This document shows, one piece after another, positions 51,777 to 61,732 of a stretch of DNA of 64,000 nucleotides. Position numbers and translations under genes: made by a program. Numbering within the stretch: the first letter of the stretch is position 1; each line of letters begins with the position of its first letter. The notes below the pieces were generated by a model. The model was not told where the DNA came from. It saw only the letters and a list, made by a program, of their open reading frames with translations, and did no database searches. The stretch comes from Belliella baltica DSM 15883 (GTDB taxonomy: Bacteria; Bacteroidota; Bacteroidia; Cytophagales; Cyclobacteriaceae). Where the stretch lies: the NCBI RefSeq assembly GCF_000265405.1, contig NC_018010.1, positions 3,493,501-3,557,500 of the forward strand, written 5' to 3'.

Positions 51777-52763
51777 TCAATTTAAAATCACAGGCCAACC
51801 GTCTTTAAATTCTACTCTATCAATCAGCATTTTTCTCCCTTCATTTGGTTTTTCTCTCTCAATAGCGTGATAAAGGATCCAATATTGACCATCTTCATCT
51901 TTAATAATAGAGTTATGCCCAGGAGCTAACCATTTTTGATTTTCTGTGAGGATGGTATTTACACCATCCCCTCGCTCTTCACCCATTTTGGTAAATGGTC
52001 CCATTGCATTCTTTGACCGACTTACCCCAACAGCATAATGTGCACTATTACCACAACAATTATCTCCAGAATAAAATAGATAATAGAATTCTCCTTCTTT
52101 AGTAATCCATGGACCTTCAATTAATTTTTCATAATTATTTGGATCGTTTTTGTCAGGGTTAATATCCAAAACTTTCAATGGCGAACTTCCTTTCCTAAAA
52201 CCCAACCTATCATCAGACAATTCCTGCACATATAATGGGAGATGTGCTGAACCCCAGTATAATAGCCGTTTTCCGGATTCAGGATCATCAAAAGCCATTG
52301 GGTCAATATGTTCAAAGCTTTTTCCACAGATAAGGGGTTCACCTTTATCAATAAATGGACCAACAGGTGAATTTGAGGTTGCAACCCCTAAACATTTACT
52401 GTTAGCAACTTCATTTGATTCGCCTGAAAAATACATGAAGTATGTTTTGGTTTCTTCATCAAAGAACACGTGCGGAGCCCAGAAATGCTTGTCTGCCCAT
52501 AAAGTTTGATCAGGAAGTGCATCTCCAACATGTTCCCAAACCATTAGATCAGGAGACCTCGCCACTTGTATGTTAACCACATTTCCTTCAATTTCGGAAT
52601 TGGTTCCATAAACATAATAATACCCGTCAGGAGCCTTTAGAACTGCCGGGTCTGCAAAATTTATGTTAAGCACAGGATTGATGTATTCCTTCTCCTTAGT
52701 AACTTCTTGATGTTTAGAATTGCACGCTAACAAAAAAATTGTGCAGCTTAAACTTTTTAACAT
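51777..52763 (-). CDS. GH43-family glycosidase lipoprotein
   Basis: Five-bladed beta-propeller glycosidase, probably arabinofuranosidase, arabinanase or xylosidase. I favour the ATG at 52763 (MLKSLSCTIFLLAC, a lipoprotein signal with Cys14); an in-frame ATG at 52784 adds seven residues. Catalytic landmarks: Asp base in NFADPAVLKAPDGYYY, pKa-modulating Asp in HIDPMAFDD, and acid Glu in LIEGPWITKEGEFYY. The roughly 328 residues are a single catalytic domain. It is the last enzyme gene of the leftward locus, next to the IS21 right end. Confidence 0.92.
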   Translation of the reverse strand: MLKSLSCTIFLLACNSKHQEVTKEKEYINPVLNINFADPAVLKAPDGYYYVYGTNSEIEGNVVNIQVARSPDLMVWEHVGDALPDQTLWADKHFWAPHVFFDEETKTYFMYFSGESNEVANSKCLGVATSNSPVGPFIDKGEPLICGKSFEHIDPMAFDDPESGKRLLYWGSAHLPLYVQELSDDRLGFRKGSSPLKVLDINPDKNDPNNYEKLIEGPWITKEGEFYYLFYSGDNCCGNSAHYAVGVSRSKNAMGPFTKMGEERGDGVNTILTENQKWLAPGHNSIIKDEDGQYWILYHAIEREKPNEGRKMLIDRVEFKDGWPVILN

Positions 52764-52962
52764 GATTTTAATAATTATTTGCATGGCATTGTTTTTTGTT
52801 GTTTAGGAACCAACCATACCTTTTTCACTAATCAATTAATTCCTAAATTAAACTCCGAGAAAGTTCAGTTTATTCAACTACTGATGTTTTATCTATAATT
52901 TAGGTTTGGTAGATCCAATATTTAAGAAACCCTGAAGGACCGTCTTTGAAAAAAAATATTCC

Positions 52963-54828
52963 TCATCTTTTCTTCAGATTAATTTTAATATCATACAGCT
53001 TTTGGTGAAGGTTTTTCAGCCAATCCTCATTGAATTTCACGATCCTCCGATCATAGGTCATCAGGCCATTAGTCTCCACCTCCACATCAGTGGTCTGGGT
53101 GTAAACCGCAGCCGACAGCCCAGCCTTGATCAGGGCATCCATCGACACAACAAGCTCCTCATACCGCTTGGCAAGTGCCTCTTTGTCCTTGAAACTCTGG
53201 TAGCCCCAGTTGTCCTTTTCCTGCCATGTATGCCCCTCTATTGGCAGGCCGAGCCCCCCGAATTCACCCAGTACAATGATGTTGTCCCTGCCATAGAGCC
53301 CAGGGTCAGGCATCACTGCCGCTGGATAGTTATGTAGATCCAGAATGTCTCCTGTGATCCTTGAACCATCCATTTCAAAGTTTCCGCCACTCGCCGAGTT
53401 CACAAGTCTGCTTGGATCATATGCCTTAGTCCATTCCGTTATTTCTTTTGTTTTAAATTGTCCCCAGGCCTCGTTGAACGGAACCCAGACTACGATCGAG
53501 GGAAAATTGTAGTTGGCATCTATGATGGCCTTCCATTCCTTTTTGTAAATGGACTCGGACTCCGCAGTCCTCTCCCTGTCAGTTCCTTTTCCAATAATAC
53601 CAGGTCGCTGCTCCCATTGATTGCCGTGGTCTCCGTTGGGCATGTCCTGCCAAACCAGCAGCCCGAGCCTGTCACAGTGGTAGTACCACCTTGCAGGTTC
53701 TACCTTCACATGCTTTCTGATCATATTGAAGCCCATCTCCTGTGTCTTTATTATATCAAAGACCAATGCCTCCTCATTAGGGGCCGTATAAAGTCCGTCA
53801 GGCCACCACCCTTGATCAAGTGGGCCATACTGAAACAAAAACTCCCCGTTCAGCAACATCCTGCTTATTCCTTCACTGTCATAGCCCATGCTGATCTCCC
53901 TGATAGCGGCATAGCTCTCCACTTTGTCCAGCACACGGTTGCCAGACAGCAGACTAATCTCCAGTTCATATAAAAAAGGGGAACCAGATGACCAATGCTT
54001 TGGGTCAGGGATACTGAGTTCCACCTCACTGCCAAGCGTCCCTGACCGCTCCGCAACTTTCTCACCTTTGGCAAAAGCAATCACCCTGATACCATCAGCC
54101 TTCCCATCCCCTGATACTTCCGCATTTACTTTTATAGATCCGTTCGCAAAATCCGATGAATTTTTGACCTTTATTATATGCGATTCCGGCACGGTCTCCA
54201 ACCATACCGTCTGCCATATTCCCGTAACAGGTGTGTACCAAATGCCTTTGGGGTTATTAACCTGCTTTCCACGGGGCTGTGATCCATCATCTGAAGGATC
54301 CCAGACTCGTACTTTGATCTCCTGGCTGTTCCCTCTGTTCAGGGCGCTGCTTATATCAAAATAAAACGGGTCATAACCGCCCTGATGTACACCCACAGAC
54401 TTGCCGTTCACAAACACCTCCGCTTCCCAGTCTACTGCTCCAAAGTGAAGGAATACCTTACCCTTCCGCTGGTTGGATTTCAGGTCAAATGCCCTAGAAT
54501 ACCACAGCTCATTATTCCTGCCCACCTTTTTGCCAACTCCCGAAAGGGCAGATTCGACAGGAAAAGGGACCGTTATCTTTCCCTGAAAAGCTTCAGGTAC
54601 AGAATTTCCCCTGCTAAGGATGGCATAGTCCCACTGTCCGTTGAGGTTTACCCAACTGTCCCGTTTCATATGGGGCCTAGGGTATTCAGGGTGGGGAGCA
54701 GATTTATCCACCTGGCTTGCCCAAGGACTGGTGATCACAGGCGTAGGGAAATCTTCTTGAGACCAGGCTTCTACAAAGATCAAAAACGACAAAAGAAGTC
54801 CGAATAAGAGTTTAAATGTTGATTTCAT
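52963..54828 (-). CDS. GH2-family glycosidase
   Basis: Exported beta-glycosidase of 621 residues. Signal peptide about 1-23 (VEAWSQ). Sugar-binding jelly roll (about 35-220, with WVNLNGQWDYAI and GKVFLHFGAVDWEAEVFVNG), immunoglobulin-like domain (about 225-315) and TIM barrel with acid/base Glu in WVPFNEAWGQF and nucleophile Glu in IIVLGEFGGLG. GH2 includes beta-galactosidases, beta-glucuronidases and exo-mannosidases; the short form without extra C-terminal domains occurs in Bacteroidota hemicellulose and arabinogalactan loci. GC content is clearly above that of the neighbouring GH43 genes, a sign of separate acquisition. Confidence 0.93.
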   Translation of the reverse strand: MKSTFKLLFGLLLSFLIFVEAWSQEDFPTPVITSPWASQVDKSAPHPEYPRPHMKRDSWVNLNGQWDYAILSRGNSVPEAFQGKITVPFPVESALSGVGKKVGRNNELWYSRAFDLKSNQRKGKVFLHFGAVDWEAEVFVNGKSVGVHQGGYDPFYFDISSALNRGNSQEIKVRVWDPSDDGSQPRGKQVNNPKGIWYTPVTGIWQTVWLETVPESHIIKVKNSSDFANGSIKVNAEVSGDGKADGIRVIAFAKGEKVAERSGTLGSEVELSIPDPKHWSSGSPFLYELEISLLSGNRVLDKVESYAAIREISMGYDSEGISRMLLNGEFLFQYGPLDQGWWPDGLYTAPNEEALVFDIIKTQEMGFNMIRKHVKVEPARWYYHCDRLGLLVWQDMPNGDHGNQWEQRPGIIGKGTDRERTAESESIYKKEWKAIIDANYNFPSIVVWVPFNEAWGQFKTKEITEWTKAYDPSRLVNSASGGNFEMDGSRITGDILDLHNYPAAVMPDPGLYGRDNIIVLGEFGGLGLPIEGHTWQEKDNWGYQSFKDKEALAKRYEELVVSMDALIKAGLSAAVYTQTTDVEVETNGLMTYDRRIVKFNEDWLKNLHQKLYDIKINLKKR

Positions 54829-54885
54829 AAGGTTTTAGGTTTACTGTTAATAAATTCTATCAAATGTGTTGATTATTATGCCATA

Positions 54886-57735
54886 TCATTGTTTTTCTTT
54901 GTCAAAGACCGTGATTCCATTAAAAATCACTCTACTATTTTCGGAATACAATCCAACTTTTGAGGATGGGTATTTAATTGGCATTTGCATTACCTCATTC
55001 CCATCCACCCAAAAGTGAATTTTATCCATTTGCTTTTCAGCTTTGAGATGGTGGGATTTTCGGTACAGTTCATTTACCCAGATTTTATATATATACCGAT
55101 TTTGGTCTTCAGGAACTTTATTGACCATTCTTAGGCCCTCAGCCATTACAGGTGTAAATGAAATTTTGGAAAAACCAGGATGATCTGAATCCACTTTTTG
55201 ATAAGCATCCAATAGAATCCAATCATTTCCTTTTTTATAGGAAATATTAACCCTGTCTAAAATATCTTCGATCGGAGCCTCATCTTGATCTACAGGAAGC
55301 TTATTGACCCTAATGGCATCAATCATTGTAGCATGGTCAAAATTGAATTGTTTTTCCATAAAATCTGAATAACTCATGTCAACAAAATAACTTTGCTCTT
55401 TTTCAAGGGGGATTTTTATGGACTGTATTACGGCCCCATCAACTAGACCTTCAATTTCAATACTTTGTGATTTAGGGTCAATTCCAGCTTTCAAGTAATT
55501 TTTATCATTGATATAGACAGGCATAATTCCAGCCTTCCCGTGTCCTTCGACAAAAGTCATCTGTGCACTGAGTTCATAAGCTTCCAAAGCATCTCCTTTA
55601 ACAACCACATGATTTCCCTTGTCATATGGAGAGGAAATACCATTTTCATCCACTTTCCATTCCAAAGTCTTGTTTGAGGAAAGGGACTCAGAAACCCAAC
55701 CTTTGATTTGATGGTCATATTCATCCCAACCTATTGTATAAACCACCCCATCAAAGGTGACTTGAGCACCCGAGGTAAAGATTCCGGGAATCCCCTCAAG
55801 GCCTAAACCGTTATGGTTATACTTCATTTGGGTGGGGAGATCGTTAACCAAGAATTGAACTTCATGGTCATTCTTATAAACAGATAGTTTGTTGTATGCC
55901 TGAAAGTCGAAGTCTTTAGCCACTGGAACTGTTTCCAAAACCGACCTTCCATCCATCATGGCTTCTAAAGCCAAAAGTTTTTGTTTCGGTCTCAAAGAAA
56001 ATTTAACCCAATTTTTCTCATCCCTATACCATGGATAAATACCCGCTTCACTTGCTGCAATGTCATTTATTTTCACATTGGCTTCAAAAAAATAATTCTT
56101 GGCTTTTTTGCTCTTTATCCAAGCAGAAGCATCAGTAACAGTGGACTGACGAATGGCTTCGCCCTCAAGATCCCATTTTCCTCCAACTGTGGCCCAATTG
56201 TTATGAAATATGGAAACCTCATTATAGTCAAACAAATCCTGAAAAGTTGGTTGCGAAGGAAGTGGATGATGCCCTGGGGTATTTGAGCTACTTATGGGTT
56301 GGATATTGAGTTTTTTGTCGAAGAAGTTTATCCTGGTGATATACTGCCCTCTTCTTTCTCTATTTTTATTGGCCATGTAAATCATCCACCATTCAAAGCC
56401 GTTTGGCCCTTTCAGTACATTTGGCTGTCCCGGTGAAAACAAAATATCATCCGCCCTATCTTCCTGCATTGCAAATAAAGAAAAGTCTAGAAAACCCGAA
56501 CGAGCCCCTTTTTTGCTATGGACTGCCAAAAGATTTTGACCCTCCACCAGTGATCCCATAGCGCGGGAATCTAAATTCACTATGATAAAGTCCGGCTGCT
56601 CTTGACTGTAAATTTCCCTGCCGTTCAGAAATACTGTAGTCTCCCCATCATGATGGATACGAAGTGCCAGATTACCTTGAACTGTTTTGTGCTCGAAATC
56701 TTTATGTACCCAAACTTCACCCGAATCCCAAGATGTTCTGGTATTTCTGGTTGATGAATTTATGGTCCTCTCCGAACCTAAACCCAATTTTCCAACCTTC
56801 CAATTTTGAGAAACGCTTCCATTGTTCTGCCATCCTTGGGCAGGTTTGTTTTCTGTAAATTTGAAATCATTTGAGGTATTACTATTATATCTGAGCAAGT
56901 CCACATACTTATCCTCGATATCAAACTGATTGGAAGTCATTACAGGATGGGGATATTTGTTTCCATGGTGAAATCCCAATGGTCCATTGGCCTGGGATAC
57001 TCCAAACATATAATTGCCCCACCTAGTGGCAGTATGGTTGGTATTATAGACCATATAGTAGTTATCCCTGTATTTCAGTACCCAAGGACCTTCAGCCACT
57101 CTGTTGTCCATAGTCTCCCACGTATTTTGAAGAGAAGAAAACATATAGACAGGCTCTCCATCAAAAGTCCATGGATCTGACATCTTTCTTCCCCATATGG
57201 TGTTTCCATCTGTGAATTTTACTAAATAGAAATATGGGACCCCGTCATCATCAATAAAAAGCGCGGGATCTATCCTGTTTTCAAACCAACTATCTTTTAC
57301 CGGTTCTACATAGGGTCCTAAAATATTCTTAGAAGTGGCATGGCCAACATGGACTGCATGCTGATCCTTGCCCCAATAATTGACAGACCAATAAAGGTGA
57401 AAAACACCATTGACATAATTGAAATCATTGGCATGGATCTCTCGGTCTGCTGAAGCTGGTCCAAATGTCCATGCATTGTCCATAGAAAAAACATGGGTCG
57501 GACCTTTCCAATTCACCAGGTCCGAAGAGCGATAAACCCCTCCGTTGGTAAAAACACCCCCAATGTAATATTCACCATTGAACCTGATAACACCCGCATC
57601 TGCTACCCCGGGAAGAACCGGATTAGGTATTTTGTCATCTTGAAATCCAAAAGTATTTTTACATAAGCCCAACAAAATAAATACCAATAGCACATTATAC
57701 TTTTTTATCAAAAATACATTTTTCAAATCTTTCAT
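54886..57735 (-). CDS. Large multidomain GH43-like glycosidase
   Basis: Exported protein of 949 residues. After a signal (about 1-30) the five-bladed propeller has Asp in GVADAGVIRFNGEYY, Asp in RIDPALFIDDDGVPYF and Glu in VAEGPWVLKYRDNYY. An inserted beta-sandwich at about 300-430 (FEHKTVQGNLALRIHHDGET, then FLNGREIYSQEQ) looks like a carbohydrate-binding module that splits the propeller, which resumes at FSPGQPNVLKGPNGFEWWM. The C-terminal half (about 520-949) has LamG-like beta-sandwich folds (KNYFFEANVKINDI, VTFDGVVYTIGWDEYDHQ). The architecture is far longer than a simple GH43. Specificity unknown, arabinan or xylan side chains likely. It is 18 bp after the GH-A gene. Confidence 0.88.
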   Translation of the reverse strand: MKDLKNVFLIKKYNVLLVFILLGLCKNTFGFQDDKIPNPVLPGVADAGVIRFNGEYYIGGVFTNGGVYRSSDLVNWKGPTHVFSMDNAWTFGPASADREIHANDFNYVNGVFHLYWSVNYWGKDQHAVHVGHATSKNILGPYVEPVKDSWFENRIDPALFIDDDGVPYFYLVKFTDGNTIWGRKMSDPWTFDGEPVYMFSSLQNTWETMDNRVAEGPWVLKYRDNYYMVYNTNHTATRWGNYMFGVSQANGPLGFHHGNKYPHPVMTSNQFDIEDKYVDLLRYNSNTSNDFKFTENKPAQGWQNNGSVSQNWKVGKLGLGSERTINSSTRNTRTSWDSGEVWVHKDFEHKTVQGNLALRIHHDGETTVFLNGREIYSQEQPDFIIVNLDSRAMGSLVEGQNLLAVHSKKGARSGFLDFSLFAMQEDRADDILFSPGQPNVLKGPNGFEWWMIYMANKNRERRGQYITRINFFDKKLNIQPISSSNTPGHHPLPSQPTFQDLFDYNEVSIFHNNWATVGGKWDLEGEAIRQSTVTDASAWIKSKKAKNYFFEANVKINDIAASEAGIYPWYRDEKNWVKFSLRPKQKLLALEAMMDGRSVLETVPVAKDFDFQAYNKLSVYKNDHEVQFLVNDLPTQMKYNHNGLGLEGIPGIFTSGAQVTFDGVVYTIGWDEYDHQIKGWVSESLSSNKTLEWKVDENGISSPYDKGNHVVVKGDALEAYELSAQMTFVEGHGKAGIMPVYINDKNYLKAGIDPKSQSIEIEGLVDGAVIQSIKIPLEKEQSYFVDMSYSDFMEKQFNFDHATMIDAIRVNKLPVDQDEAPIEDILDRVNISYKKGNDWILLDAYQKVDSDHPGFSKISFTPVMAEGLRMVNKVPEDQNRYIYKIWVNELYRKSHHLKAEKQMDKIHFWVDGNEVMQMPIKYPSSKVGLYSENSRVIFNGITVFDKEKQ

Positions 57736-57753
57736 ATTTTGGATTTTAAAGTC

Positions 57754-58911
57754 TTACAATGCGCTTTCAGAGGCTGTCATTTTTTTGATAAGTTCTACCT
57801 CTTCTTGTTTGTAAGGACTGCCATCCTCTCTTAATATTTCATGAAACCAGAGCTCAGGTTCATCGGTATATTCCTTTACCCAACTGTCCCAAGGATATTT
57901 GGTCTGGGTTTTTCCATCCACAAACCCCCAATTGTACATACCGATATTGTATTTTTTGGCTATTTTCAAAAATCCCTCAAATGTGCTTCCGTTAGGCCGT
58001 GCCATGTATTCTGTACATAGGAGAGGCCTTTCGTATCGAAGCAACCACTTTATTCTTTTTTCAAATTCCAGCGGATCATCATAATTATGGAAAGTTATTA
58101 TATCAGATTGTTCCACCTGAAGCCTTTGAAGGTCGGTGAGGCTTTCATGGGAAGACCAATCCCCTACCCATAACCCGGATGTGAGTGGTTGGATTGGGTT
58201 TTGTGATCTTGCCCAACCAAAAGCTTTATCCAAAAGTGGAAGCACATATTTTTCTTTTTGAGGTAAATCCACAGCTCTGTATGAATTCCCGGTATCGTTG
58301 TCAGGCTCGTTCCAAATGTCCCAACCTAGAATTCTTTCATCCTTTGCAAATCTCTTTACAACTCCTTTCACATACTTTTCCAATCGGGGATATTGTGATT
58401 TGTCTTCCAGTGCATAATATCCAGGACTCTGAACCCAACCTGAATTGTGCACATGGGGTCGTGGGTCTCTTTGTTTTCCAGTACTGGGAAAAGGATCCCA
58501 ACAAGAATCAAAAAATACAAACAAAGGTCGGATATCATGGGAGGAGGCAATGTCGAGAAATGTGTCCATCCTTTCCAATAACCCTGTAGAATCCTGTTCC
58601 CATAGCAGGTCATGAAGATAAACCCGCATTGTATTCATTCCCAATTCCCTGGCCCATCCCAATTCTTTTTCTATGCTTTCCCCATCAAAATCGTCAGCCT
58701 GCCACATTTCCAGTTGGTTGATTGCAGAGGCTGGGTTGTAATTGCTTCCAACAAGCCAACCCTGCTTTAAATACCATGAGTTTGCTTGTTCTTTGGTCCA
58801 AAGGCTTGAAGATGACGGTTCCTTTACATGTTCCTGTTTGCTTTTTAGATCGCAGGAAATAAAAGCAATTAGACCTATTATAATGAATAAAATGAAATTA
58901 AATTTTTTCAT
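57754..58911 (-). CDS. GH-A clan glycosidase lipoprotein (GH5/cellulase- or xylanase-like)
   Basis: Lipoprotein TIM-barrel glycosidase. The ATG at 58911 gives MKKFNFILFIIIGLIAFISC, with Cys20 as lipid anchor; the frame also extends upstream from a TTG at 58941, which is rejected. About 385 residues. Acid/base Glu lies in ILGWDIWNEPDND and the likely nucleophile in PLLCTEYMARPNG, both after beta strands 4 and 7 as in clan GH-A. Homologues are often called 1,4-beta-xylanase or cellulase-family glycosyl hydrolase without biochemical proof. It is between two GH43 genes on the same strand and shares their transcript. Confidence 0.88.
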   Translation of the reverse strand: MKKFNFILFIIIGLIAFISCDLKSKQEHVKEPSSSSLWTKEQANSWYLKQGWLVGSNYNPASAINQLEMWQADDFDGESIEKELGWARELGMNTMRVYLHDLLWEQDSTGLLERMDTFLDIASSHDIRPLFVFFDSCWDPFPSTGKQRDPRPHVHNSGWVQSPGYYALEDKSQYPRLEKYVKGVVKRFAKDERILGWDIWNEPDNDTGNSYRAVDLPQKEKYVLPLLDKAFGWARSQNPIQPLTSGLWVGDWSSHESLTDLQRLQVEQSDIITFHNYDDPLEFEKRIKWLLRYERPLLCTEYMARPNGSTFEGFLKIAKKYNIGMYNWGFVDGKTQTKYPWDSWVKEYTDEPELWFHEILREDGSPYKQEEVELIKKMTASESAL

Positions 58912-58981
58912 ATCAATTTGTAATTTAGGGCCTCTACTCAACTTTTTGGACCCTGGTTAAATTTTTAAATACTACTATTGG

Positions 58982-60007
58982 TTAATCCTCAAAGAGAAAA
59001 CGAAAAGACTTGTAATCAAAAACTATTTCATCATAAGTGTTCATTTGTTCGCTTTCTTTAAATGCTACTTTGATAATCGCTGTCTTTCTCGGATTGGGGG
59101 TTGTGGAAGAATAATGCGTATGCAATACATAATGCCAATCACCGTTCCCATCTTTAAACAAATCTCCATGACCTGTGCCATTTTCCCCCACATGCATTCT
59201 ATTCAAAATAGGGTTCTGGGGGACTTTTTCCCATGGCCCAATCGGATTGTCACTAACTGCATAACCTACTGCATAATCCGGGTTTCTAAAGTCATTCGTG
59301 GAATAAATGAAATAGTAAAGACCATTGTGCTTGATGATAGTTGGCCCTTCAGCTACTGGCCAATTAACTTGCTGGGTATTTTCCCATTCCTCCTCAGCTG
59401 AAATACATTCTTTGGCAGTATGTTCCAGAATACCACTTAAATCCGGTTTCATTTCTGCTACAAACAGTCTGTTTCCATCGGTGAGTCTTACAAAATACAT
59501 ATAAACCTTGCCGTCATCGTCAAAAAACACAAATGGGTCAATTTGTTTCACAGGTGCCTCTATGGCTACTTTGTTTTCTTGCACAAAAGGACCCAAGGGA
59601 CTGGAAGAAGTCGCAATAGCAATATTCTCATTGGCAGTATAGGCCATATGGAATTTTCCATTGTGTTCAAACACCTGTGGAGCCCAGAAACCTTTGTTTC
59701 CAAAAACATCTTCTCTTCTCAAGGCAAATCCATCATTGGCTCCAGATGGTCCATCCCAATTCACCAGGTCATACGATGTATACACTTCAAAACCCTTGTT
59801 AGGCTTATTTTCTACCGTACCATACAAGTAATAAATCCCCTGATGAAAAAAAATTGTAGGGTCAGCATAAAATAATTGTTGTTGGGAAGGCACCAATTCA
59901 TCTCTATCTGCAATTTCATTTTTGGAGTTGGATGAAAAACATCCTGTAACCATAAAAAGGATCCCAAGTAAGTAGAAACCTGATTGGGCTATTTTCAATA
60001 CTTTCAT
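58982..60007 (-). CDS. GH43-family glycosidase lipoprotein
   Basis: Five-bladed propeller glycosidase, 341 residues. Lipoprotein signal with lipobox VTGC (Cys23). Catalytic landmarks: Asp in LFYADPTIFFHQGIYY, Asp in QIDPFVFFDDDGKVY and Glu in VAEGPTIIKHNGLYY. Single domain. It is the first enzyme gene after SusD in the leftward locus, but a terminator hairpin (60136-60178) separates it from SusD, so enzyme expression is probably lower than that of the receptor pair. Confidence 0.93.
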   Translation of the reverse strand: MKVLKIAQSGFYLLGILFMVTGCFSSNSKNEIADRDELVPSQQQLFYADPTIFFHQGIYYLYGTVENKPNKGFEVYTSYDLVNWDGPSGANDGFALRREDVFGNKGFWAPQVFEHNGKFHMAYTANENIAIATSSSPLGPFVQENKVAIEAPVKQIDPFVFFDDDGKVYMYFVRLTDGNRLFVAEMKPDLSGILEHTAKECISAEEEWENTQQVNWPVAEGPTIIKHNGLYYFIYSTNDFRNPDYAVGYAVSDNPIGPWEKVPQNPILNRMHVGENGTGHGDLFKDGNGDWHYVLHTHYSSTTPNPRKTAIIKVAFKESEQMNTYDEIVFDYKSFRFLFED

Positions 60008-60135
60008 AATAAATTTGGTAAGTGTGTTAATTTTAAACCTATTATTGACCTACACCCTTTCAAACCCAATACAAAAATTCCAAGATTTAAGAATTTAGAA
60101 TTTCTTTGAAAGAATGCATCAAGTGAAATAATGTG

Positions 60136-60178
60136 AAAAAGGGGGACAAGTAGACCGATCTTCTCGTCCCCTTTTTTT
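60136..60178 (-). terminator. Terminator between SusD and the enzyme genes
   Basis: Stem GGGGAC (60142-60147) with GTCCCC (60166-60171), extended inside by AGA/TCT pairing; on the minus strand TTTTT follows. It lies just after the SusD stop at 60185 and should reduce read-through into the GH43 gene. Confidence 0.82.
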
Positions 60179-60184
60179 GGAAAA

Positions 60185-61714
60185 TCAATATTGTGGGTTT
60201 TGATTTAGGTTGGGATTGTTTTCAACTTCCTGTTGGGGAATAGGCAGTCTTATACTTCTACCAATCACAAAATTGTTAAAGTCCGGATCCCTCGCAGCCA
60301 CCAAGGCCAATTTCTGGGGATCACTTAAATCTCCCCAACGCTTTAGGTCTGCCCATCTAACAGATTCACTGAACAATTCCAATGCTCTTTCCATTTTGAG
60401 CCTGTCAAGGAAAAGTTGGGGATCATTCCCGATTTCAGGGTAAGCGGTTTCCAAAGGTCTCATTTTTACTCTAGCCCTTACTTGGTTTACATATTGATAA
60501 GCATTTGAAGTTTGTCCCAGTTCATTTAACACTTCTGCATACAACAGTAAGATATCTGCGTATCTCACCATCCTAAAATTGTTCTGGGCAAAATAGTCTT
60601 CATTCTCCCTATAATAATCCCTTGCATATTTTCTGAAATAAACCCTTTCACCCCATTGCCAATCCCTTCCATAGACTTTGTCTCCAAAGTCTGCTTCAAG
60701 ATTTGGATAAAAAAGTGTATGCCTAAGCCTAATATCCAGCTCCCCGTCAATTGTCAACTCACTTTTAAATGCATCTACAATCCATGGTCTAGCCTCTCCA
60801 TCTGACCAACCAATTCCATTAGGCGCAAAAAACTGAGGTCTATTGGTGCTCATAGTCGCATTTGGTCCTTCGCCATCCCCACCTCTGTTTACATCTGAAA
60901 ATTGAATTTCAAAAACAGATTCGGAGTTGTTTTCATTTAAGTGCGTAAAATTATCCTGATAATTATCAACTAAAGAATATTTTCCAGCCCCTTCGCCAAC
61001 AAAGAAATAATCCAAAGCCTCCTTTGCTTGTTGCCATTTTTGTTGCTGCATAAATGCCCTAGCCTGAAATGCCTTGACAGCACCCTTTGTAGGTCTTCCG
61101 ATATTGGATGCATCAAAGGATACTGGTAAAGATTGCATGGCAATGTTCAAATCATCCTCAATCTGCATCCACACTTCCTGAAGCGGTTTTTGTTCTGGCA
61201 AGTCCTCAGGCTGGGAAGGATCAAGAACAATGGGGATATTTTCCCATAACAATGCCGCATAATAATAATGCAAGGCCCTCATAAAATGTGCCTCTGCCAA
61301 AAGGCGGTTTTTTTCCTGTTGATTTTGAAATTCTATATTTGGAAGATTGGCCAAAACTTGATTACATCTCCATATGGCTTTATAGGTATCCCGCCAGGTT
61401 TGGACATTTCCCTCCCAGAAATTGAAATTGATGTATTGGAACCTTGTCCAATCTCCCAATTCCAACCATGGACTAGAGCTAAAGCCTTCATCAGATGTCA
61501 GGTCAAGTCTGAAATATATCCACCTGGACCACAACCCCGGCTTATAAAACATGGCATAAATGGCATTGACCCCCAATCTGGCATCCTCCTCTGTTTGCCA
61601 AAATTCAGCTTGGGTCAATGTATTGGGGTTTGGAATATCCAATAAGTCATCGTTACACGAAACAAATTGGAAAGTAACAACAAGAATGAGAATTTTATAT
61701 ATGATCTTTTTCAT
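60185..61714 (-). CDS. SusD/RagB-family nutrient-binding outer-membrane lipoprotein
   Basis: Glycan-binding partner of the SusC upstream, 509 residues. Lipoprotein signal with Cys20 (QFVSC). SusD landmarks: LTQAEFWQTEEDARLGVNAIYA, RWIYFRLDLTSDEG, LLAEAHFMRALHYYYAALLW, RYADILLLYAEVLNELG and ERALELFSESVRWADLKRWG. It begins 18 bp after the SusC stop. The following genes (three GH43, one GH2, one GH-A) suggest a branched arabinose- or xylose-containing polysaccharide as ligand; this is inference from context. Confidence 0.95.
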   Translation of the reverse strand: MKKIIYKILILVVTFQFVSCNDDLLDIPNPNTLTQAEFWQTEEDARLGVNAIYAMFYKPGLWSRWIYFRLDLTSDEGFSSSPWLELGDWTRFQYINFNFWEGNVQTWRDTYKAIWRCNQVLANLPNIEFQNQQEKNRLLAEAHFMRALHYYYAALLWENIPIVLDPSQPEDLPEQKPLQEVWMQIEDDLNIAMQSLPVSFDASNIGRPTKGAVKAFQARAFMQQQKWQQAKEALDYFFVGEGAGKYSLVDNYQDNFTHLNENNSESVFEIQFSDVNRGGDGEGPNATMSTNRPQFFAPNGIGWSDGEARPWIVDAFKSELTIDGELDIRLRHTLFYPNLEADFGDKVYGRDWQWGERVYFRKYARDYYRENEDYFAQNNFRMVRYADILLLYAEVLNELGQTSNAYQYVNQVRARVKMRPLETAYPEIGNDPQLFLDRLKMERALELFSESVRWADLKRWGDLSDPQKLALVAARDPDFNNFVIGRSIRLPIPQQEVENNPNLNQNPQY

Positions 61715-61732
61715 GATATTCTGGGTATTAAA

